16,723 nucleotides of DNA from NCBI GenBank assembly GCA_050249455.1, contig JBFWQM010000107.1, positions 1-16,723 on the forward strand, written 5' to 3'. This document shows, piece after piece, positions 1-5,721 of this stretch. A program made the position numbers and the translations under genes. Source of the DNA: JBFWQM01 sp050249455 (GTDB lineage: Bacteria > Pseudomonadota > Alphaproteobacteria > MPNO01 > VGEU01). Within the stretch, counting starts at the first letter, position 1, and each line of letters opens with the position of its first letter. A model generated the notes under the pieces. The model did no database searches, was not told the origin of the DNA, and saw nothing but the letters and a program-made list of their open reading frames with translations.

Positions 1-867
1 CATCCCAGCAACGGCACCCGCCTCGCCGACTGGGCGATCCGCACCGTCGGCCCGCGGGTCGCGGAGCTCGGGGCGCCGGCCGTCGCCGCCGCGCGGGCCG
101 CGCCGGCACGGCCCGCGGCGCCGCCGCCGGAGCGGTTCGACGACATCCACTTCGGCAACCACCACGCGCTGGTGATCGGCAACAACGCCTACCGCAAGCT
201 GAACAAGCTCAAGAGCGCGGAGAACGACGCGCGCGCGGTGGCGGCGGTGCTGGAATCGGCCTACGGGCACAAGGTCGAGCTGATCCTCAACGCGACGCGG
301 GCGCAGGTCATCGCGGCGCTGACCCGGCTGCGCGGCACGCTGACGCCCGACGACAACCTGCTGATCTACTACGCCGGCCACGGCACGCTCGATGCGGTGG
401 CGGAGCAGGGCTACTGGCTGCCGGTGGACGCCGAGCCGGACGTGCCGACCAACTGGATCTCGACCGCCGACCTGACCACCCTGTTGCGCGCGATCCGCGC
501 CAACCACGTCATGATCGTCGCCGACTCGTGCTATTCCGGCACCCTGGTGCGTGCCGCCGATGCCCAGATCAAGACGGCGACGCCGCGCCGCGCCTGGCTG
601 GAGCGCATGGCAAGCAAGCGGGCCCGCACGGCGCTGGTCTCCGGCGGGCTGGAGCCGGTGGTGGACGGCGGCGGCGGCGGCAAGCACTCGGTGTTCGCCC
701 GCGAGTTCCTCGCCGCGCTCAACGAGAACCTCGGCGTGCTGGACGGTCAGGCGGTGTTCGAGCGCATCAAGCGCCCGCTCGCGCTCAACGCCGATCAGAC
801 GCCGCAATATGCCGACATCCGCCACGCCGGCCACGACGGCGGCGACTACCTGTTCGTGCGCCGGTAG
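1..867 (+). CDS. Caspase-like (peptidase C14) domain protein, 5' end outside window
   Basis: The reading frame is open from base 1 to the stop at 865-867, so the protein starts upstream of the window; 288 residues are visible. The first ~50 are an Ala/Pro-rich linker. The caspase-type fold then begins (HALVIGNNAYRKLNKLKSAEN) and continues with the p20 motifs YYAGHG (His127 of the visible part) and DSCYSG (Cys177), which form the Cys/His dyad of the C14 family. The domain ends at the C-terminus, so it is a C-terminal domain of a larger protein whose N-terminal part I cannot see. Bacterial members are Cys proteases whose substrates are mostly unknown. The stop abuts the stop of the convergent MAPEG gene with no base between. 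An internal ATG at 172 falls inside the first beta strand and is not a credible start. Family assignment is firm; biological role is not. Confidence 0.9.
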   Translation, partial: HPSNGTRLADWAIRTVGPRVAELGAPAVAAARAAPARPAAPPPERFDDIHFGNHHALVIGNNAYRKLNKLKSAENDARAVAAVLESAYGHKVELILNATRAQVIAALTRLRGTLTPDDNLLIYYAGHGTLDAVAEQGYWLPVDAEPDVPTNWISTADLTTLLRAIRANHVMIVADSCYSGTLVRAADAQIKTATPRRAWLERMASKRARTALVSGGLEPVVDGGGGGKHSVFAREFLAALNENLGVLDGQAVFERIKRPLALNADQTPQYADIRHAGHDGGDYLFVRR

Positions 868-1257
868 CTACGCCCAGGCCGGCGCGAGGTTGACCGCGGC
901 GGCGGCGAGCAGCGCGCCGAACGTCAGCACCATGCCGGCCGACCGGAAGGCGAGCCGCTCCGGCGTGCGGCTGATGCCGTAGCCGTGGAGCGCGCGGCCG
1001 GCCAGCAGCGCCGCGCCGATCGCGTGCAGGCCCCAGGCCGCGACGCCGTTCAGCTCGGCGAGCGCCAGCAGGACGAGGCCGAGCGGCGCGTACTCGACGA
1101 AGTTCGCGTGCGCCCGCTGGCGGCGCATCAGCACCTCGTCGCCGCCGTCGCCCAGCGCGACGCGCAATGCATGGCGCCGGCCGATCACGCGCAGGCTCAG
1201 CACGAGGTAGAGCAGGGTCAGCAGGCCGGCATAGGCCGGCGTGACGGCGACGGGCAT
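868..1257 (-). CDS. MAPEG-family integral membrane protein
   Basis: This 129-residue protein has about four hydrophobic segments (roughly residues 5-24, 55-70, 75-90 and 105-125). The central signature RRQRAHANFVEYAPL (from about residue 45) is typical of the MAPEG superfamily, which includes eukaryotic microsomal glutathione transferases and bacterial YecN-like inner membrane proteins. The conserved Arg/His/Asn/Glu residues of that loop are present. Length fits the bacterial members, which are usually about 130 residues. Activity in bacterial YecN-type proteins is poorly defined; glutathione-dependent detoxification is an inference from the family. The ATG at 1257 is preceded by GGAG at a normal distance. 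It converges with the caspase-like gene, with the two stop codons directly adjacent, so no separate terminator fits between them. Confidence 0.88.
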   Translation of the reverse strand: MPVAVTPAYAGLLTLLYLVLSLRVIGRRHALRVALGDGGDEVLMRRQRAHANFVEYAPLGLVLLALAELNGVAAWGLHAIGAALLAGRALHGYGISRTPERLAFRSAGMVLTFGALLAAAAVNLAPAWA

Positions 1258-1483
1258 CGGCGGCTCCGGTTGCGGTGGGGCTCTTGGTCTTACGCGCCCC
1301 AGCGTATGACGGATCAGGCGCGGTCGTTCGGCGTGCCGAACCGGCCGCCGCTGTCCTCGTCGCCGTCAGGTGGAAGGCTGCGGCAGGCGAGAGCCGTTCG
1401 CGCGGGTGTGACGGACGCCACTGCGCGCGGCGACAAGGCGGCCGCAACATTGCGCATCGTCGAAATTCAGAGGGAGGGGCGTC

Positions 1484-2080
1484 ATGGCGATGTTTCCTGA
1501 TCGTGACGGCGAGTACATGCTTACCGAGCCCGGCAGCTACGTAGCCGGGCGCAACAGCGACGTCGTGCGCATCATCATGCACCAGACCTGGGCATCGCAG
1601 TCGATCACCAACCAGGCCGAGATCAACTACGGCTTCTGGACCCGACAGACCCACGAGGCGCACAAGAAGAACCCGTCGACCCAGTTCGGCGTCTCGGCCC
1701 ACTTCACCGTCGAGGCGGACGGGCGCATTTTCCAGCACGTCGACACCGACGACGGCGCCAAGGGCACCCGCGACTACGCCTACAACTCGATCCACATCGA
1801 GTTCGCGTCCAAGGACCAGCCCTTGACCAACGACCAGCTCCACTACGGCGCCGGCCTGATGGCCTGGATCGCGTCGGAGCACCCCAAGGTGCGCCTGGTC
1901 GCGGTCGGCACCGGCAACGGCAACCCGGGAGACAAGAAGCAGCTCGGCATCACCGGCCACAGCTTCGTCGAGATCGTCGGCAAGGTGAGCAACCCCAAGC
2001 TCGCTTGCCCGGGCCCGGCGATCATCCGGCAGATGAACACGATCGCGGTGATGGCGTCGGTGCGCCAGGCCATCGCCTGA
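1484..2080 (+). CDS. N-acetylmuramoyl-L-alanine amidase-like (Amidase_2/PGRP fold)
   Basis: This 198-residue protein carries the Amidase_2 pattern. A first zinc-ligand His lies in IIMHQTW (His33), the core strand SAHFTVEADGRIFQHV lies at residues 71-86, SIHIEF follows, and the second and third ligands are in TGHS (His159) and ACPGP (Cys175). The His/His/Cys set is that of T7 lysozyme-type amidases and peptidoglycan recognition proteins. These enzymes cut the bond between N-acetylmuramic acid and L-alanine. No signal peptide or cell-wall binding domain is visible, so the protein is predicted cytosolic unless it is exported by an unusual route. The start ATG follows a strong ribosome binding site (AGGGAGGGG, ending 5 bp upstream). 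Neighbours on either side are unrelated. A cytosolic recycling enzyme of AmpD type is the main alternative; a lysin or effector is less likely. Confidence 0.8.
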   Translation: MAMFPDRDGEYMLTEPGSYVAGRNSDVVRIIMHQTWASQSITNQAEINYGFWTRQTHEAHKKNPSTQFGVSAHFTVEADGRIFQHVDTDDGAKGTRDYAYNSIHIEFASKDQPLTNDQLHYGAGLMAWIASEHPKVRLVAVGTGNGNPGDKKQLGITGHSFVEIVGKVSNPKLACPGPAIIRQMNTIAVMASVRQAIA

Positions 2081-2086
2081 CGCCGC

Positions 2087-2938
2087 TCAGTCGAGCGCAA
2101 ACCCGCGCGCTGCCAGGAACGCGCGCAGGCCGGCGAGGTCGCTCGGCTCGGCGAGGCGGCGGCTCGAGTTCTCGGACCAGCCGTAGAAGTCCGCCGTGCC
2201 GAACTTGTCCGGCTTGTGCTGCGCCGGCATCGGCCGCGCGGCGTGGCGGCGGCGGTCGTAGCCGTCGAGCTCGGCGGCCAGGGCGGAATCGTCGTAGCCG
2301 TCGCGGTGGACGACGATGGCCGGCGGCAGGCGCAGGGTGACGTCGCGCGCCTCGTCCGGCCAGCCGGCGGCGAGGCCGGACAGCGGGAACACGCCGTCGG
2401 GCAGGCCCAGGATCGACGCGACCTCGGGCAGGCGCTTCCGCACCTGGCTGACGCAGCAGGTGCCGAGGCCGACCGACTCGGCCGCCACGATGAACGCCTG
2501 CATGGCCAGCGCGGCGTCGGTCACGGCGTTCATGAAGCTGTCGAGCGTGTTCTGCGCCCACGGGTGGCCGCGCAGCTCGCCCATCCGCCGGGCGCGGCGC
2601 AGGTCGCCGCAGAACACCAGCAGCACCGGCGCATCCGCCATGAACGCGGTGTCGCACGCCTTGGCGAGCGCAGCCTTCTTCGCCGCATCGTGCAGGTCGA
2701 CGATCGCGTATTGCTGCAGGTCGGACTTGGCCGGCGCCGACTGGGCGCAGGCGAGCAGCGCCGCGCGCAGGCCGTCGTCCACCGCCCGCGCCGCATAGCG
2801 CCGGATGGTGCGCCGGCCCAGGATGCCGGCCAGCGTGCCGGCCGCCGCCGCCGGCACCGCCGCGCCCAGGCCGTCCGGCGCGTCCAGCCCGAAGCGGGCG
2901 CGCCAGAAGGCGTCGAGGTCGGCGGGGCTCACGGTCAT
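2087..2938 (-). CDS. NADPH-dependent nitroreductase / flavin reductase, NfsA/FRP-like
   Basis: This is a 283-residue FMN-dependent oxidoreductase of the nitroreductase superfamily. Visible FMN-site elements are RRTIRRY (42-48), QSAPAKSDLQQ (66-76) and VGLGTCCVSQVRKRLPE (156-172), followed by PLSGLAAGWPDE. The last block and the long C-terminal tail (HRDGYDDSALAAELDGYDRRR and beyond) are typical of the NfsA/FRP branch rather than the NfsB branch. Members reduce nitroaromatics, quinones or free flavin with NAD(P)H. The start at 2938 is chosen because GGAG lies 7 bp upstream. The same reading frame stays open far upstream, but that part is antisense to the DUF1116 gene and runs through a hairpin repeat. 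It is divergent from the DUF1116 gene, and both share a mirrored 9-bp upstream motif. It could supply reduced flavin to the HpaB-type monooxygenase downstream; that is speculation. Confidence 0.87.
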   Translation of the reverse strand: MTVSPADLDAFWRARFGLDAPDGLGAAVPAAAAGTLAGILGRRTIRRYAARAVDDGLRAALLACAQSAPAKSDLQQYAIVDLHDAAKKAALAKACDTAFMADAPVLLVFCGDLRRARRMGELRGHPWAQNTLDSFMNAVTDAALAMQAFIVAAESVGLGTCCVSQVRKRLPEVASILGLPDGVFPLSGLAAGWPDEARDVTLRLPPAIVVHRDGYDDSALAAELDGYDRRRHAARPMPAQHKPDKFGTADFYGWSENSSRRLAEPSDLAGLRAFLAARGFALD

Positions 2939-2970
2939 GGCGGCGCTCCGGTGCGGCGGATCCCGGACGG

Positions 2971-2979
2971 ATTGATAGC
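2971..2979 (-). promoter_or_regulatory. Upstream copy of mirrored GCTATCAAT motif (nitroreductase side)
   Basis: On the minus strand the 9-mer GCTATCAAT ends 33 bp before the nitroreductase start codon. An identical 9-mer lies at exactly the same distance before the divergent DUF1116 gene. The TATCAA core could serve as a weak -10 hexamer, but no good -35 is seen 17 bp further upstream. It could equally be an operator half-site. Function is inferred only from position and identity. Confidence 0.4.
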
Positions 2980-3017
2980 AAAGGCGCTGCGTTCCGTCTT
3001 CATCGAGGCCTGAGGCT

Positions 3018-3117
3018 GCCCACCTCACCCCGACCCTCTCCTCCCCCAAGGGGGGGAGGGGGGGCCGTGAAAGCCCTCTCCTCCCATTTTGGGAGGAGAG
3101 GGTTGGGTGAGGTGGGC
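3018..3117. repeat. Composite palindromic interspersed element, copy A
   Basis: This is a ~100 bp element with perfect 13-bp terminal inverted repeats: gcccacctcaccc at 3018-3030 and gggtgaggtgggc at 3105-3117. Inside are two hairpins. The left one (from 3034) is imperfect, with C-rich and G-rich arms. The right one is a perfect 12-bp stem, ccctctcctccc at 3074-3085 and gggaggagaggg at 3091-3102, around an ATTTT loop. Copy B at 8519-8619 matches it in reverse complement across the whole length. The element sits near the middle of the nitroreductase/DUF1116 divergent interval (2939-3190). It resembles REP/BIME-type hairpin repeats. The reading frames that cross it on both strands are spurious. 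Confidence 0.88.
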
Positions 3118-3149
3118 ACACGCCGCACATGCGATCCACCTCGGTTCCG

Positions 3150-3158
3150 GCTATCAAT
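3150..3158 (+). promoter_or_regulatory. Upstream copy of mirrored GCTATCAAT motif (DUF1116 side)
   Basis: The 9-mer GCTATCAAT ends 33 bp before the ATG at 3191, mirroring the copy at 2971-2979. It lies partly within a small hairpin (ccggc at 3147-3151, gccgg at 3159-3163), which is absent from the other copy. A promoter -10 region or an operator is possible. No strong -35 hexamer is visible. Confidence 0.4.
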
Positions 3159-3190
3159 GCCGGCGACGCAACATCGCGAGGGAGCGGAGG

Positions 3191-4399
3191 ATGGCGATCA
3201 CGACCGAAGACAGGGATGCGCTGGACCGGTTCCTGGCGGTGGCGCCGGTGTGGACCGGCATCGCGCAGGCGCGCGAGGTGACCGGCATCGGCGACCGCGT
3301 GCTGCTGCACAGCGGCCCGCCGGCGACCGCGGACTACCCGCTGGTCCGGCCGACGCTGCATTCGGCGGCGGTCGCCTGCGTCTACGAGGGCTGGGCGAAG
3401 TCGCTGGACGAGGCGGACGCGCTGATCGCTTCGGGCGGCGTGCGCTTCCTGCCGGCGCAGGACCACCGCACCGCGACGCCGCTGGCCGCCGTGGTGTCGC
3501 CGTCGATGCGCGTGCTGACGTTCGCCGACGCGCACAACCTCGACTTGCGGACCTGCGCCCCGCTCAACGGCGGCGGCACCGGCGCCGCGCACGCGCCGCG
3601 CTATGGCCGCCGGTCGCAGGAGGCGATCGACCTGCTGCGCTTCCTCAACGACGACGTGGCGCCGGCGATCGCACCCGCCGCGGCAGAGCCGGTGCTGTGG
3701 TACGGCATCGTCGATGCCGCGCTGACCCTGGGCGACGACGCGCACCTGCGGCATGCGGAGGCGCACAAGCTGCTGGTCGCGCTGCTGCACGAACGGCTGG
3801 GCGCCGGCTTCGCGGGCAGCAAGGTGGGGGAGTTCGTCGGCCAGTTCGCAATCTTCCACCTCAACTTCTGGATGGCGTGCGCGCGCTGCGCGCTGCTCGG
3901 TGGCGCCGGGGTGAAGGGCAGCGGCTTCGTCACCGCGTTCGGCGGCAACGGCGCGCAGTTCGGGCTGCAGGTCAGCGGGCTGCCCGGCCGCTGGTTCACC
4001 GTGCCGGCGACGCCGCCGGTCGGCAAGGTGCGCGAGCCCTTCACCCTGGACGATTGCACCGGCGCTTACGGCGACAGCGCGCTGGCCGAAGGCTTCGGCC
4101 TCGGCGCCATGGCGCATTCCTACTGCCCCGACATGCGCGCGCTGCACCAGGACTTCACCCCGGCTGACCTCGCCGGGCTGCCGGCGAAGCTCTTGCTGGC
4201 CGACCACCCGGCGTTCCCGAAGTCGCGGGCGCGCGCCGGACTCTCGGTCCGAACCGTGACGGCGGCCGGCGTGACCCCGGTGGTGGAGCTCGGGCTGGTG
4301 CACAAGGGCGGCACCGACGGCGGGCTCGGCGCCGGCCTCTACCGGCCGCCGCTGGCACCGTTCGCCGCCGCCTGCACGGCGCTGGCGGGCGCCGCATAG
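3191..4399 (+). CDS. DUF1116 family protein (YlbE/AllG-like)
   Basis: This 402-residue protein aligns by eye with E. coli YlbE (AllG, about 420 residues) through LLHSGPP (38-44), YEGWAK (65-70), a GGNGAQFGLQVSGLPGRWFT block (251-270), GDSALAEGFGLGAMA (294-308) and a C-terminal HKGGTDGGLGAG motif followed by RPPLAPF. In E. coli, AllF (FdrA), AllG and AllH together act as oxamate carbamoyltransferase in allantoin catabolism. No FdrA or AllH partner occurs in this window, so that activity cannot be assumed here. The ATG at 3191 is preceded by GGAGCGGAGG. The gene lies 112 bp upstream of nicX on the same strand, separated by a likely promoter, and next to an unrelated divergent nitroreductase. 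A role in handling an amide or carbamoyl intermediate of pyridine breakdown is only a suggestion. Family call is firm; reaction unknown. Confidence 0.83.
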   Translation: MAITTEDRDALDRFLAVAPVWTGIAQAREVTGIGDRVLLHSGPPATADYPLVRPTLHSAAVACVYEGWAKSLDEADALIASGGVRFLPAQDHRTATPLAAVVSPSMRVLTFADAHNLDLRTCAPLNGGGTGAAHAPRYGRRSQEAIDLLRFLNDDVAPAIAPAAAEPVLWYGIVDAALTLGDDAHLRHAEAHKLLVALLHERLGAGFAGSKVGEFVGQFAIFHLNFWMACARCALLGGAGVKGSGFVTAFGGNGAQFGLQVSGLPGRWFTVPATPPVGKVREPFTLDDCTGAYGDSALAEGFGLGAMAHSYCPDMRALHQDFTPADLAGLPAKLLLADHPAFPKSRARAGLSVRTVTAAGVTPVVELGLVHKGGTDGGLGAGLYRPPLAPFAAACTALAGAA

Positions 4400-4446
4400 G
4401 CCGGCGGCAGCCGCGCCCAAATCCGCGCCACGCGGGCGAACGCGGC

Positions 4447-4475
4447 TTGACGGACGGTGCGGGAAGCAAAAGAAT
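4447..4475 (+). promoter_or_regulatory. Likely sigma-70-type promoter for nicX
   Basis: TTGACG at 4447-4452 (5 of 6 to TTGACA) is followed 17 bp later by AAGAAT at 4470-4475 (4 of 6 to TATAAT). Transcription would begin near 4482, leaving a short leader that carries the CAGGAGAGG ribosome binding site (from 4498) before the ATG at 4512. It lies in the 112 bp gap after the DUF1116 gene, so the nicX-to-Rieske genes may have their own promoter. Seen by eye only. Confidence 0.5.
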
Positions 4476-4511
4476 CACCGTTCCGAAAGCCCCGATACAG
4501 GAGAGGGCGCG

Positions 4512-5552
4512 ATGGCTGCCAATCCCGAGATGGTCCGGCTGTTCAAGGCCGAGCTCGACCTGTGCAAGGTAACGCCGGACGAGACGCTGGCGGTTCTGAC
4601 CGAAGGCGACGACAAGCGCGACTACGCCGACGCGTTCCTCGAGGCGGCGGCCGAGATCGGCGCGGCCGCGTTCCAGGTCAACCTGGCCCGGAAGGCGCCG
4701 GCGCCTGGCGAGACGCGCAAGACCACCTCGATCACCGGCAACAACGGCGCCATCGCGGCGCTGAAGGAAGCGGACATCGTGGTCGACCTGCTCGGCCTCC
4801 TGTGGTCGGCCGAGCAGAAGGAGATCACCGACGCCGGCGCGCGCATGCTGATGGTGCGCGAACCGTTCGAGGTGCTGAGCCGCATGTTCCCGCGCCCCGA
4901 CCTGCGCCGGCGCGTGGAGGCGGCGCAGGAGATGCTGAAGTCGGCGAAGGAGCTGCGCATCACCTCGCCTGCCGGCACCGACGTGACCTACCGGCTCGGC
5001 GCCTACCCGGTGCTGACCCAGTACGGCTACACCGACACGCCGGGCCGCTGGGACCATTTCGCCGGCGGCTTCCTGTACACCGGCGCGCATGACGACGGCG
5101 TCGACGGCACGGTGGTGATCAACACCGGCGACATCCTGTTCCCGTTCAAGCGTTACCTCGCCGACCCGGTGAAGATGACAATCGAGCGCGGCATGGTCAC
5201 CCGCATCGAGGGCAAGGGCGTCGAGGCGGAGCTGCTCAAGGCGTTCATGGCCCGCTACAACGACCCGCGCGCGTTCGCGGTGTCGCACATCGGCTGGGGC
5301 ATGGACGAGACGGCGCAGTGGGACTTCCTCGGCACCGGTCCCAACGCGATGCAGTGCTCGGGCTGCGACGGGCGCGCCTATTACGGCAACGTGCTGTTCT
5401 CCACCGGCCCCAACCTGGAGCTCGGCGGCGCCAACGACACACCGTGCCACATGGACATCCCGCTGCGCGGCGCCACGCTCATGCTCGACGGCAAGACGGT
5501 CGTGAAGGACGGCATGCTGGCGCCGAAGGAGCTGCGCGCGCCGGGGATGTGA
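4512..5552 (+). CDS. nicX: 2,5-dihydroxypyridine 5,6-dioxygenase (NicX-like)
   Basis: This 346-residue protein matches NicX, the Fe(II) extradiol-type dioxygenase that opens 2,5-dihydroxypyridine to N-formylmaleamate in nicotinate degradation. The fold is that of M29 aminopeptidases, but the metal site is reduced to the NicX set. His259 lies in SHIGWGMDE, and His313 and Asp315 lie in DTPCHMDIPLRG. The spacing is nearly that of the P. putida ligands (His265, His318, Asp320). Length also fits (about 350 residues). The enzyme is cytosolic, with no signal peptide. The start is supported by CAGGAGAGG upstream. A NicD homologue encoded in the same gene run catalyses the next step, which strengthens the call. 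The true substrate could be a substituted 2,5-dihydroxypyridine. Automated annotation may mislabel it as a leucyl aminopeptidase. Confidence 0.87.
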   Translation: MAANPEMVRLFKAELDLCKVTPDETLAVLTEGDDKRDYADAFLEAAAEIGAAAFQVNLARKAPAPGETRKTTSITGNNGAIAALKEADIVVDLLGLLWSAEQKEITDAGARMLMVREPFEVLSRMFPRPDLRRRVEAAQEMLKSAKELRITSPAGTDVTYRLGAYPVLTQYGYTDTPGRWDHFAGGFLYTGAHDDGVDGTVVINTGDILFPFKRYLADPVKMTIERGMVTRIEGKGVEAELLKAFMARYNDPRAFAVSHIGWGMDETAQWDFLGTGPNAMQCSGCDGRAYYGNVLFSTGPNLELGGANDTPCHMDIPLRGATLMLDGKTVVKDGMLAPKELRAPGM

Positions 5553-5577
5553 CGGGCGCGCATCGCCTCGGCGTTCG

Positions 5578-5606
5578 GTAGGCGCGGGTTTCAAGCCCGC
5601 CCCTGC
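5578..5606. repeat. Imperfect hairpin repeat after nicX
   Basis: Arms at 5578-5591 and 5593-5606 form a 14-position stem with 11 Watson-Crick pairs, two G-T wobbles and one mismatch. The core is gcgggtttcaagcccgc. It begins 25 bp after the nicX stop. No T-run follows, so it is not a standard intrinsic terminator. The sequence resembles short interspersed repeats of the gtaggggcgggttt type that I recall from other GC-rich genomes. It is unrelated to the CCCTCTCCTCCC element. Confidence 0.55.
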
Positions 5607-5721
5607 GTGAGCCTTGGAGACAGCCCTGCCGAATTCGTTCGCCATCGAATGATTTTGCTTTGGCGCATGGCGGATCGACGGCAGACTCGCTAAGTTGCTT
5701 ACTGAGTTTACGAAGGGACCG

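Noticed and set aside
1..2080. Caspase, MAPEG and amidase genes as one defence or lysis system
   Set aside because: The genes are on different strands, not an operon, and no sensor, toxin or phage gene accompanies them. Proximity alone is not evidence.
3033..3102. Intrinsic terminators at the hairpin repeats
   Set aside because: Stems are strong but no T-run follows on either strand, and copy A lies between divergent genes where no terminator is needed.
3018..3117. CRISPR or tandem repeat array
   Set aside because: Repeats occur as one palindromic element per site, with no regularly spaced units or spacers, and no cas-like gene is present.
2939..4420. Upstream extension of the nitroreductase reading frame on the minus strand
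   Set aside because: It is antisense to the DUF1116 gene, crosses the hairpin repeat, and is Arg/Ala-rich with no family resemblance. A good ribosome binding site supports the start at 2938.
4512..5552. Leucyl aminopeptidase (M29) annotation
   Set aside because: The fold is M29-like, but the visible metal ligands and the SHIGWGMDE and DTPCHMD motifs match NicX dioxygenases, and nicD is encoded in the same run.
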